Under the pieces are notes generated by a model. That model was not told where the DNA came from. It ran no database searches and was given only the letters and a program-made list of their open reading frames with translations. Position numbers and translations under genes: made by a program. From positions 372,001-436,000 of the forward strand of contig NZ_FVZB01000006.1 of the NCBI RefSeq assembly GCF_900166655.1: 64,000 bases of DNA, in the 5' to 3' direction. Shown piece by piece: positions 11,901-17,406 of the stretch; positions within the stretch are counted from its first letter, which is position 1; every line of letters starts with the position of its first letter. Source of the stretch: Halobacillus hunanensis. Lineage in GTDB: Bacteria > Bacillota > Bacilli > Bacillales > Halobacillaceae.

Positions 11901-13250
11901 CCCTATTTCATCTGTGACAACACCGGAAATCTCTCCTGGTAACGGGGTTAATATGGTAATCAATCGCGTAATATCTCCTGGAATGACGCTTACTAGTTGA
12001 TTGGTGGTCATATAGTCTTCTTCCATAAACGCAACTGTATAATCACCCGGGGGGACCTCTGTAAAACTGTAATCTCCATTCTCACTTGTAGTCCCGACAG
12101 CTACTACCTCACCGTCCTGTTTCAGCTGCACTGATACCCCGCCCAAAGGAAGTCCGTTCGAACCATCCAGTACCGATCCTACAATTCCTCCAGTCGCCCG
12201 AACTACAATGTCAGTACTTGCGGAGGCAGGCTGGATCTGTTTCCCTGTAAAACTGTCGATGCCATTTACCGTAGCTGTTTCCAGCGTTCTTGAACCTTCC
12301 CTAGTGAAGTACCCCGTCACACTAAATGTCAACGTTACGGAATTACCAGGAGCCACATTCCCAACGTTCCAGCTTAATGTATTTGAGGATGAGTCAAACG
12401 AAGCACTTCCCGAACTAACATTTTGAAGGGTAAAGTCAGATAGGATATCCAATCCTATGAGGTCCCTGACAAAAACAGTGGTTGCTTGACTTCTTCCAGG
12501 ATTGGCGACTGTAATTCTGGCTGTGTAGGAGGCTGATTCTCCCGCTGTAACCGTGCCAGAACCTGAAACTAACGTTTTAGTTATTTCCAATTCAGCTCTT
12601 ACGTTTGCTTCGACTACAGGCTCAGGTTCGGAAAAAGCATTGATAAATTGAAATCCTTCATTTGTTTGAAGCGAATCCTTGTTGAAATTATTAGCATTCG
12701 TAGAGGTGAAGGAGATCAACTGAAGCGGTGTATTTTCTGTAATGTTTAGAAAGGAAAATAACGTGCTGGCTGGAATGAAGAAATCTATAAAAAAATCCGC
12801 ATTCCCACTAATATTGGATCCTGCTGGACTCACTCTGGCAATATCGAAGTTTATAATTGGCTGACTAAAATTAGGCGACCCTCGACCATTTGTTCCTTCA
12901 GCTTGATCATTCCAAGTATTAAACTGTTTACTAGTGTTTTGAATTAATTCCAATCGTCCTGTTTTCCCATTAACAGCTAATACCCATTCATAGGTTCCGG
13001 ATACGCCATCCGTATTAAATAATATTCCCCACACAAAATTAGCAAAAGCCGTTCTGGCCGCATTTCTCGGTTCACCGTTCACCCTTAACCGAAAATACAC
13101 ATTGACTCCATCGTACGCATAATAAAAGGAAGGAAACGATGAATTTCCTACCAGATCTGTCCCTGTAGGGGATTCATCCCCGCTATTATCAAAATACGGC
13201 TGTCCGTTAAGAGAAACAGCCGAAAACTGATTATCATCTGGAAACGGCAT
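2904..13250 (-). CDS. Giant protein of ~35 tandem carboxypeptidase-regulatory-like (beta-sandwich) domains
   Basis: About 3448 residues if it begins at the ATG at 13250, which has AGGAG eight bases upstream; a GTG at 13259 overlaps that ribosome site and is less likely. Residues ~1-215 form a unique beta-rich head. Residues ~220-350 look like a DUF11-type adhesin domain. Residues ~353-3370 contain about 35 repeats of about 86 residues of the CarboxypepD_reg/transthyretin-like type, recognisable by G-x-V-T-D, D-x-x-G-x-Y and L-x-P-G-x-Y-x-V. The last 75 residues are non-repetitive. There is no signal peptide, membrane segment, LPxTG or S-layer anchor, and I saw no cysteine. The protein is acidic and lysine-poor. 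The repeats are organised in 8-domain and 4-domain super-units. A structural cell- or spore-surface fibre is likely; function is inferred only. Confidence 0.9.
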   Translation of the reverse strand: MPFPDDNQFSAVSLNGQPYFDNSGDESPTGTDLVGNSSFPSFYYAYDGVNVYFRLRVNGEPRNAARTAFANFVWGILFNTDGVSGTYEWVLAVNGKTGRLELIQNTSKQFNTWNDQAEGTNGRGSPNFSQPIINFDIARVSPAGSNISGNADFFIDFFIPASTLFSFLNITENTPLQLISFTSTNANNFNKDSLQTNEGFQFINAFSEPEPVVEANVRAELEITKTLVSGSGTVTAGESASYTARITVANPGRSQATTVFVRDLIGLDILSDFTLQNVSSGSASFDSSSNTLSWNVGNVAPGNSVTLTFSVTGYFTREGSRTLETATVNGIDSFTGKQIQPASASTDIVVRATGGIVGSVLDGSNGLPLGGVSVQLKQDGEVVAVGTTSENGDYSFTEVPPGDYTVAFMEEDYMTTNQLVSVIPGDITRLITILTPLPGEISGVVTDEIGTPVSNAALFLSNTAGTLVEQTITNGNGQYTFSDLVPGSYNLTASAEGLQSVTTGVNIAPNETETTNFSLPLNPASVQGIVTDENGNPLSGVMVEVLNEIGNVIVSTTTAGTGLYFITQLAPGTYRIRFSTPGFAIQIIGSTLAAGESVTIDAALAESPGVLTGNVTAAGTDAINGAGVSVLNSEGITVAATITDEAGTYFVDSLPPGNYSVRFTADGFGTKIIGAMIQSDSTTIVDAELARISGTITGTVSDTNGTVLAGAFVKVFSNNTLVSSTVTDENGIYTIANLLPGSYTLVVSADTFATNSVGALIVADEVTVVDAQLQLNPGGIAGTVTSEEGAAISSATVVVRDQGSTVVSRTVTDNGGMYNVTGLSPDNYTITVTADNFQTEVTGVNVGADQTAVIDFSLLLNPAAIMGVIFNSVTGQPIVGAGIEIRITDINGSIIAVTFTDPDGNYVVNNLAPGTYIVVVMASDFQTNSATVSLNPGEVENVRLDLSPSPGSISGSIFNDVTGEGVPGAIVRVTNASGLVVDTVITGSQGNYNVTGLAPGNYTVTASAQGLQQGVIGAVVQPNLTTPIILRLSENPGAISGIVNPAIFGASVQLYTSNNIFIASTTADPTGQFRFNSLAPGQYILTAAALNYQTSTIGATVLADQITDVAIQLNPNPSIINGTVTNEAGNPLSNATIKIFDANETIIGIGTTDNNGDYSIGNLPPGTYSVIVTAPNFSSVTSGVSLEAGQTVNDLNFQLLPNPGGISGQVSDTNGRPISGSVVLIRTSDGAFITSVVTSPFGNYLVRDLAPGSYTVVASADNFSTASVGVIVASDETSAADLTLSRTVGDIAGSIVDEDGNSVTGNHIEVKLFNGTGILLQTFLAESGGTFSVSDLAPGRYLLNVTAPGFTANTVPVDVVAAETVSVTIRLSPAQATLTGSVLSETNGEGIKGAFVTVTTPEGIFISREVTGENGQFTVEGLPPRVLVVSTSAENFGSDTATVMLDPEETSIVTLRLSPNPGSLTGLVTDLQTGNAVSGSVVLISTETGSQVTNTVSDGFGQFLVEGLNPGSYRAIVSADGFSTQTASFTIRSGIQTVLSFALTPQPGTIQGTIINQQTGQPIGGATIVARFLSPSGPIIATTLSDAQGIYVIPNLAPNVYTVIATADSFGAGEASVNVPANQTVSTDLLLSENPAEVEGTVRSASTGSPLPDTLVRLYNDAGVLLQSVETDANGFYRITGIRSGQYRLVAVNPVFQRGELSFTATPDEVVVMDFTLNSEPGRITGKVTDVTTNSPLVGALVLVFGASEIDPIARAVTDHLGNFLISGLAPGTYTVAASATDYARNSQGSTVESNQVSTTNIALVPNPALISGRVTDFDGNPVTTANVKVINTNNVVLGSAATDVNGIYQISNLTAGTFSILVTATGYANVIGGITLTRGEAVNDVNFMLTPNPGSISGLITSLQDNDPLEGVTVNVLNAIGTTLRTVVTDSDGQYVVTGLSEGSYTVIAGKAGFSSSSVGAIITSGEVTIANLGLSALFGTISGTVVDEEGNLIIGQNIAIRLVDENGAVLQTILADSNGAFTLSFLQSGRYVLNVTAQGFQAAVVPALVTAGEVTNATVQLQRGVGSVSGTVVNTSTNMGIEGALVTAKDLNGNTLATETTDQSGNFVISNLPPGTLNITASRIGFGGDSKAVIIEAGEVSLTTLSPTVNPGTLQGMVVNQRTGNPIAGATVTVTDFTSAVVATVLTESSGNYALFTLSPGLYQVTAAAPNFSTQIASADLDPNEIVVDDFFLEPDPGRLSGVVSNGITGEAVVNALIEVRTLGPAGPVIATAITDQSGNYVVNSLPPGIYTVVATREGFGTAEASDEVNSNQTTLQELILFPGSSNVQGRVTSSEGDPLSDTLIRLVNGVGAPVKEVQTDIDGSYLISQFDAGSYSIIALNPNYESQLREFTVDPGETAVVNFVLEGNPGTIVGRVTNAITGEALTGSVVIASEHEDRPIATVITNETGDYTIFGLEPGTYTVRASALRYATSAQQVIVLAGSTSEANFALERNPAQIFGTVTNEQGIPLIDAGISVFDADGNIVGRGLTGPNGNYVIGNLPSGPRTITVTAAEPGYISESITTTLSPGEEQRIDFVLRRSLGNLAGLVTNGLTGDPVPNATIEVRQFGPAGTIVFETTTDENGRYTVSGLTPSVYTVVVSKEGFGAADASQQVAGGETTIQDFILFPTRAGIEGSVTSVNTGDPIPNTVIQVINAGGTVVDTVQTDESGLYTVDSLDPGTYQVVAFNPEFQSESREVTLSPGLIQTVDFVLEGNPGTLTGTVLDEISGDPIAQADVVIYDLSNEPLLSTTTDVNGIYEVSGLAPGSYTVKAAAFGFAASTQTASIRSNLTTTANFQLARNPAQITGIVRTEEGTPIRNASITVVSQDGQIASLVTSMASGDIVGRGVTDLNGEYFIGNLPAGTFIVVASAPGFTTETKTISLVPGERETIDFTVAFLLGSFAGTVTNAQTGELVPNALVQVRQLSPSGPIVASVETDADGRYLVSGLRPGVYTIIVSAPGFGSEAASAQAVSNETTEQNFALFPNPATALGRVVANEDSVPVPDTLIRVIDANGAVIARTTTDAEGRYRIQGLRAGSYSITAFNPSFANEVESFSVEAGETVTINFTLTANPGSINGTVTEEVNGNPIAGAVVVLFDQQTRPVVTTVTEVDGTYNIRGIIPGDYTVRASAFGFASGSQTVTIAANSEVTVDFQLPRNPARLNGQILSNEGIPISNGSVTVFDEPGNIIGRGVTDENGFYIIGNLPSGTFMATASATGYLPETSTILLIPGEEETANFTLAVISQPGTIIGRVINEITMEPVFEGTVTLKTTRGRVIEIVTTSKQGEFVFTNLAPGEFILIASASNYVSKATSVNLESDETVRVTIPLEQTRQPEPSPTFPILLDELLTELQSLFDWMVRPSGNGGTSETQGNLNLSGIISVNRTINRDIRIENSEEVRINERRE

Positions 13251-13278
13251 AACGCTCACTCCTATAAAATAAAATGAC

Positions 13279-13287
13279 TACATTATG
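13279..13287 (-). promoter_or_regulatory. Candidate sigma-K -10 element for the giant gene
   Basis: On the minus strand the nine bases read CATAATGTA, a perfect match to the B. subtilis sigma-K -10 consensus CATANNNTA, about 30 bases before the ATG. A good -35 AC at the usual distance is not obvious. The divergent DUF2642 genes carry an equivalent motif. Confidence 0.45.
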
Positions 13288-13318
13288 TCTATTCACACTG
13301 TGAAGAAATGAATAGACA
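13286..13318. promoter_or_regulatory. Inverted repeat in the giant-gene promoter region
   Basis: Nine-base arms TGTCTATTC (13286-13294) and GAATAGACA (13310-13318) are perfect reverse complements around 15 bases. They lie just upstream of the candidate -10 element. A further GAATAGATA-like half site follows near 13331. This is compatible with an operator for a transcription factor, unidentified. Confidence 0.45.
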
Positions 13319-13426
13319 CCTGTGGCAGGAGAATAGATATTTACACCGTTTCTTTTATCAAAATTGAAAAAACTAATAATCTTATAGGTGATGTGCGGAA
13401 TTATCTAGTAAGTTATGTGTACGCCC

Positions 13427-13456
13427 GTACGATTGAATATAAGAAGACATATGGTA
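13427..13456 (+). promoter_or_regulatory. Candidate sigma-K promoter for the DUF2642 pair
   Basis: CATATGGTA at 13448-13456 fits the sigma-K -10 consensus CATANNNTA. An AC dinucleotide at 13429-13430 is about the right distance upstream for the sparse sigma-K -35 element. It lies about 30 bases before the ATG at 13488. Prediction from motif only. Confidence 0.45.
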
Positions 13457-13487
13457 AATAGAAACTATCATAGAAAGGATGAATACA

Positions 13488-13853
13488 ATGGCAAATCTAA
13501 CAGAAAGTCAGGCTAACCTATTAAGATTAGCGAATCAATTGTCCCAAAGCCTCATGACTGGTGACAGAGATCCTGATTTTTCACTTGACCTACCGGGATT
13601 AGATTTTGATTTTAATTTGGATATAGGAGAAGACGCATCACCAGATACTCCAACACCTCCTGCAACAACGCCTGACACACTAACAGAAGTATTGCTAAGA
13701 TTACGAAACGAACAAGTGGAAATTACCACTCCATTTGGTACTGTTACCGGCACACTACTGGTCGTGGAAAGCGACTATGTCGTAGTAGTGGAAGCTTCTG
13801 GCGCTCAAGTACTTGTCCGTATAGATAAAATTGAACTAGTCAGTGAATTATAA
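13488..13853 (+). CDS. Small DUF2642-type, spore-coat-like protein
   Basis: A 121-residue acidic protein with an N-terminal helical segment, a D/P/T-rich linker around residues 35-70 (DLPGLDFDFNLDIG then a PxTPPATT-type stretch), and a C-terminal domain resembling DUF2642/YuzF: FGTVTGTLLVVESDYVVVVE followed by IDKIELV. The ATG at 13488 is chosen because AAAGG lies nine bases upstream, while the upstream ATG at 13479 directly abuts that site. DUF2642 proteins are largely confined to spore-forming Bacillaceae. It is transcribed away from the giant gene and paired with the next small gene. Confidence 0.75.
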   Translation: MANLTESQANLLRLANQLSQSLMTGDRDPDFSLDLPGLDFDFNLDIGEDASPDTPTPPATTPDTLTEVLLRLRNEQVEITTPFGTVTGTLLVVESDYVVVVEASGAQVLVRIDKIELVSEL

Positions 13854-13866
13854 GGGAGGGATATAA

Positions 13867-14079
13867 ATGTTTGAAGCAACCTTTACTGCTGAACTCGCCA
13901 CTCATGTTGGCACAAGGGTTGAAGTAGCTACCGATAACAATTTAATTGAAGGTCTTCTCTCAACAGTTACTGAAGATTTAATTTTAGTTATTGAGGTAGA
14001 TAGTGGATACGGTGATAATAATAAGCTATATATTTCTGTTGATGCGATCAATTTCGTTCGTTTACTTGCAACAGTATAA
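13867..14079 (+). CDS. Small DUF2642-like protein
   Basis: A 70-residue protein beginning 13 bases after the previous stop, with GGGAGGG as ribosome site. It resembles the C-terminal half of its neighbour: a small beta-rich unit with ELATHVGTRVEVATDN, an EGLLSTVTEDLILV turn, and a final VDAINFVRLL that parallels IDKIELV. It has no signal peptide or membrane segment. The pair probably forms a two-gene operon ending at the terminator at 14114. A structural or coat role is inferred from family and context. Confidence 0.7.
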   Translation: MFEATFTAELATHVGTRVEVATDNNLIEGLLSTVTEDLILVIEVDSGYGDNNKLYISVDAINFVRLLATV

Positions 14080-14113
14080 AAGAACACAGTCCAACAGGAA
14101 TATATGAAGTTAG

Positions 14114-14145
14114 AAACACCCTGGTTTCAAAAACCAGGGTGTTTT
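14114..14145 (+). terminator. Intrinsic terminator after the DUF2642 pair
   Basis: The 12-base arms ACACCCTGGTTT and AAACCAGGGTGT (14116-14127 and 14131-14142) are perfect reverse complements with a three-base loop and are followed by a short T run on the plus strand. Confidence 0.85.
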
Positions 14146-14240
14146 CGTGCTGGTTGCAAAATATCAACAGCCATATTCTCAAGCAACAATTTTTTAAATA
14201 ATACCCCAGTTCCCAACATATAGATGTAAAATGAATGAAC

Positions 14241-14286
14241 AAAAAAGGAGTGTCCCAAAAATGTAAATCACTTGAGGGACACTCCT
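14241..14286 (-). terminator. Intrinsic terminator of the UDP-sugar 3-dehydrogenase-like gene
   Basis: The arms AGGAGTGTCCC (14246-14256) and GGGACACTCCT (14276-14286) are perfect. On the minus strand they are followed by six T. It faces the plus-strand terminator at 14114, so the two convergent transcripts are separated. Confidence 0.85.
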
Positions 14287-14342
14287 GTGATCATGAAATT
14301 GTTCGTGTTTATTCACAGCAAATCAACCAACTTGCTACAGCA

Positions 14343-15284
14343 TTAAGGTTTCTTCCTGCTGACAGCATCACTAATTTTATTGGTGATTCTCAGGGTTTTC
14401 ATCCCATCCTCCCCTGATACCGTCGGCTCTTTATCAGACTGGATACAGGTTATAAAATCCATTAATTCAACACTTAGCGGCTGAATCGTATCGTCAACTT
14501 GTATAAGTTCAGTAATCGTTACAGAACATTCACTCGTATTCTCTTTCATCATTCGAGTGATTTTGATTTCCCTATTCAGAAGATCTGCTTCAATTAGTGC
14601 ATCCTCGGTAAGAATTTGAATCGTTCTTGCTTTACGTTTGGATTTGAAACTTGCCGTAAGCTGTGCTGTCACCCCTCGTGAAAATTCGGTGATCACTACA
14701 GCATGCTTTGGGGTGTCTTCCATGACTTTGCCCAACGCATGGAATTCTACTATTTTATCGTCTAGAAGCTCCTTTAGAATATACAGATCGTGAATCATTA
14801 AGTCTTTTACCACATCCACATCTTTGACCCTTTGATTGTATGGACTCATTCTGTGAAAATCGATCGCTATGATGTTCTGACTTTCTACTTCTTTTTTAAG
14901 AACTTGAATGAGTGGGTTAAACAGCTCTATGTGCCCTACCTGAAGTTTAACCCCTGTTTTTCTGGCTTTGTTAACTAAATCTTCCGCCTGATTAATCGTA
15001 CTTGTAATCGGTTTTTCCATTAGCATGTGCACATTGTGTTGAATACAAGTTAACCCAATACCATAATGAAATTCAGTCGGCACAGCAATGCTGACGGCAT
15101 CCACTGAGTTTAATAGGTCATTCATAGATTGAAATGGTTTAACCTGGTATTTTTCAGCCATTTGATGACATCGTTCATGATCGTTGTCGTATATCCCGAC
15201 AAGCTGGCAATGATCATGCATCGACAGATAAGTTCGCACATGATTTTCTCCCATATTCCCTGTTCCAATTACACCGACCTTCAT
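14343..15284 (-). CDS. Gfo/Idh/MocA-family oxidoreductase, probable UDP-GlcNAc(A) 3-dehydrogenase
   Basis: 313 residues from the ATG at 15284, which has GAGGAG seven bases upstream. The N-terminal Rossmann fold has VGVIGTGNMGENH; EKPI near residue 95 carries the conserved catalytic lysine. VGHIELFNP and DVDVVKDLMIHD resemble the WbpB/WlbA/GnnA branch, which oxidises the C3 hydroxyl of UDP-GlcNAc or UDP-GlcNAcA before transamination. The other enzymes of that pathway (6-dehydrogenase, aminotransferase, hexapeptide acetyltransferase, 2-epimerase) lie within 12 kb, which supports the assignment. It is divergent from the glycosyltransferase operon. A myo-inositol-type dehydrogenase is the main alternative. 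Confidence 0.75.
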   Translation of the reverse strand: MKVGVIGTGNMGENHVRTYLSMHDHCQLVGIYDNDHERCHQMAEKYQVKPFQSMNDLLNSVDAVSIAVPTEFHYGIGLTCIQHNVHMLMEKPITSTINQAEDLVNKARKTGVKLQVGHIELFNPLIQVLKKEVESQNIIAIDFHRMSPYNQRVKDVDVVKDLMIHDLYILKELLDDKIVEFHALGKVMEDTPKHAVVITEFSRGVTAQLTASFKSKRKARTIQILTEDALIEADLLNREIKITRMMKENTSECSVTITELIQVDDTIQPLSVELMDFITCIQSDKEPTVSGEDGMKTLRITNKISDAVSRKKP

Positions 15285-15316
15285 AAAAAATCTCCTCACT
15301 CTTATAAATACTAATG

Positions 15317-15325
15317 TATTCTATG
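15317..15325 (-). promoter_or_regulatory. Possible sigma-K-like -10 upstream of the 3-dehydrogenase gene
   Basis: The minus strand reads CATAGAATA, fitting CATANNNTA, about 35 bases before the ATG at 15284. No convincing -35 element was found, so this is weak and mainly notable because the same motif occurs at the spore-surface-like locus next door. Confidence 0.3.
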
Positions 15326-15430
15326 TGCCAGCTATCGAGCGAAATAGACTGACATAACGGTTACACATAAATTTGGCGTTTGTCCTCCTGATCAACTGCT
15401 AGATTATTTACAAGAGAGGAGATAACGTAC

Positions 15431-16357
15431 GTGATACATGTCTTGTTTATCGCAGAAGATACATCAGCCATGTTACACAAGAACTTTTACTATTTAGAAC
15501 AGGAACTTGCTAAATCAGTCAACTTAACCGTATGGAGAAAGCCTGGTCATATCGACTACATTTTGAAACAAATAACTAAACGTCCGGACTTTATTCTACT
15601 GCTGCATGATGTGGACAGAAAAATGGCTCCAACGATTAAAGGGCTTTCTACCACCAACATTCCAACAGGGCTATTTGTAAATGACGTTCACCGTCTGACT
15701 AATCTTAGACGAAACTTTATAACAAAAAATAAGATTGATTATCTGTTTACGATCGTGCGAGACAAATTTACAGAGACCTATCCAGAATTCAAAAATAAAA
15801 TGGAATGGTTCCCTCATTTTGTTAATACAGAAATATGTAAGGACTATGGATTAGAGAAAGAGATCAACTTGTTAATGATGGGAGCAGTCAACGACAACTT
15901 TTATCCTTTAAGGAGAGATATTGTGGAGGCGTATAAAGGAAATGAGGAGTTCGTGTATCATGACCATCCGGGCTATCGACATTTCAACAAACAAGATGAA
16001 CGCCAGCATTTAATTGGAGATTCGTATGCCCGGGAAATCAACCGAGCAAAAATTTTTTTAACAACTCCCTCTATTTTAAATTACCCAGTCATAAAATATT
16101 TCGAAGTGCTAGCCTGCAGGACCCTGCTCCTTGCGCCTACCTTTAAGGAATTAGAGGACCTCGGCTTTATTCCATGGGTCCATTTTGTACCTATCGATGA
16201 AACCAACTTTGAGGAACAAGCAGCCTATTATCTAGCGAATGAAACAGAACGGGAGACCATTGCTGATCAGGGATACGATTTCATCCGTCAAAAGCATTCG
16301 CTTACAGTACGTACTAAACAGCTCGTGGACCGGTTAGAAGAAATACTTTGTAAATAA
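15431..16357 (+). CDS. CgeB/YkvP-like glycosyltransferase
   Basis: A 308-residue protein with a GTG start nine bases after AGAGGAG. The C-terminal half resembles the Glyco_trans_1_2 domain found in CgeB/YkvP proteins: NLLMMGAVND, YRHFNKQ, REINRAKIFLTTPS and PVIKYFEVLACRTLLLAP, the last being the usual nucleotide-sugar-binding end of a GT-B fold. B. subtilis CgeB belongs to a sigma-K operon that glycosylates the outermost spore layer, which is suggestive here. It is first in a plus-strand operon with the hexapeptide acetyltransferase. Acceptor and donor are unknown. Confidence 0.75.
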   Translation: MIHVLFIAEDTSAMLHKNFYYLEQELAKSVNLTVWRKPGHIDYILKQITKRPDFILLLHDVDRKMAPTIKGLSTTNIPTGLFVNDVHRLTNLRRNFITKNKIDYLFTIVRDKFTETYPEFKNKMEWFPHFVNTEICKDYGLEKEINLLMMGAVNDNFYPLRRDIVEAYKGNEEFVYHDHPGYRHFNKQDERQHLIGDSYAREINRAKIFLTTPSILNYPVIKYFEVLACRTLLLAPTFKELEDLGFIPWVHFVPIDETNFEEQAAYYLANETERETIADQGYDFIRQKHSLTVRTKQLVDRLEEILCK

Positions 16358-16374
16358 GAAGGAGGTTTTTTACG

Positions 16375-17055
16375 ATGTCTAACATTCCTAACAGTGTACA
16401 GCTTGGCAACAACGTAGTCATTGAGGAAGACGTAATCATAGGAGAACATGTGGTGATTGGTCATAATACCATTCTGTTAAAAGGAACCCGAGTTGGTGAT
16501 CATGTCACCATCGGCGGCAACTGTGTGCTTGGCATTCAACCTAGCATCAACCAGCGAATGCGTAAAATTGCAAAGATGTACACACAGCTTATCATCGAGT
16601 CCGGGACCCGAATCGGTCACGTCGCTTCCATCTACTCAGGTACTCACATTGGAAAAAATGTATTTATTGGAGATCATGCAAGTATTAGGGAGAATGTCAG
16701 AGTTGGTGAGGAATCGGTGGTGGGGAGAGCTGCGATTGTTGAACTAAATACGACTATCGGAAAGTCCTGTACCATTCAAACACTGGCTTATGTTACAGGT
16801 GATACGACGCTTGAAGATAATGTGTTTCTTGGCCCTTGCGTATCCATGTCCAATGATAAGTACATGGGGGCTCAAGATTATTCCCTGAAAGGTCCGCATA
16901 TTAAAAAAGGAGCTAAAATCGGAAACAACGCTTCCCTTTTACCAGGAGTGACAGTAGGCAGCAATACTATTATCGGTGCGGGAGCTGTAGTCACGAAAGA
17001 TGCGGAAGATAATATTGTGGCAGCAGGTGTTCCAGCTAAAAAAATAAAATCTTAG
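16375..17055 (+). CDS. Left-handed beta-helix (hexapeptide) acyltransferase, WbpD-like
   Basis: 226 residues, ATG preceded by AAGGAGG. Nearly the whole protein is made of hexapeptide turns of the [LIV]-G-x-x-x-x type (NNVVIEEDVIIGEHVVIGHN, KIGNNASLLPGVTVGSNTIIGAGAVVTKD), the fold of trimeric acetyl-CoA-dependent N-acetyltransferases. The final AAGVPAKKIKS is standard for the family. In the UDP-2,3-diacetamido-mannuronate pathway WbpD/WlbB acetylates the 3-amino group made by the aminotransferase; this gene is the natural candidate. A sialic-acid-type or O-acetyltransferase is an alternative. Confidence 0.8.
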   Translation: MSNIPNSVQLGNNVVIEEDVIIGEHVVIGHNTILLKGTRVGDHVTIGGNCVLGIQPSINQRMRKIAKMYTQLIIESGTRIGHVASIYSGTHIGKNVFIGDHASIRENVRVGEESVVGRAAIVELNTTIGKSCTIQTLAYVTGDTTLEDNVFLGPCVSMSNDKYMGAQDYSLKGPHIKKGAKIGNNASLLPGVTVGSNTIIGAGAVVTKDAEDNIVAAGVPAKKIKS

Positions 17056-17076
17056 TCTCAAAATGAGGTGAAGTGG

Positions 17077-17348
17077 ATGTCATCTGAATCGATTGATAAT
17101 ATTAAAGTGATAAAACAGGATCAGTTAGAGGCCATTGGTAAGAAAATAGGTAATGAATGATATGTCCCTATGTCATTTCTTGAAAAAGGATTCAACTTAG
17201 AAAAAGTATGGGTTGAAGCGCAGAATCATGGGGATATCATGTCGGCCACATTCATTTACTGGATGCTCTGAATTCGATCGAAAAAGATCCAAAAATGAAT
17301 GAAGCATTAACAAGATGGAAGGGTTATTTAAATGGGATAACCAAGTAG
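17077..17348 (+). pseudogene. Decayed short gene with one in-frame stop and one frameshift
   Basis: An ATG at 17077 opens a frame of 27 codons ending in TGA at 17158. The same frame continues without a new start (YVPMSFLEKGFNLEKVWVEA) to about 17240. A frameshift near there would restore a third coding segment, GHIHLLDALNSIEKDP to ITK, closing at TAG 17346-17348. Joined, they would make a protein of about 90 residues. I do not recognise the family. It lies between the acetyltransferase and the next glycosyltransferase, on the same strand. Confidence 0.55.
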
Positions 17349-17406
17349 CAAAGAAAAGTAAGGGATTGCCTAATGTGGGTGCAAGCTGCTCAAGAAGGGG
17401 TGGGTA

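Noticed and set aside
3805-12426. Many open plus-strand frames of 60-172 codons opposite the giant gene (for example 8773-9291)
   Set aside because: They lie antisense within a repetitive, strongly biased coding gene, lack ribosome sites and give low-complexity Thr/Ser/Pro products; they are shadows of the minus-strand frame.
2904-13250. Tandem repeats as a CRISPR array or satellite DNA
   Set aside because: The repetition is at protein level with ~86-codon period and diverged DNA; there are no short identical repeats with unique spacers.
14246-14286. Inverted repeat GGAGTGTCCC as an insertion-sequence end
   Set aside because: It is followed by six T on the minus strand right after a gene, which is a terminator layout; no transposase or second end nearby.
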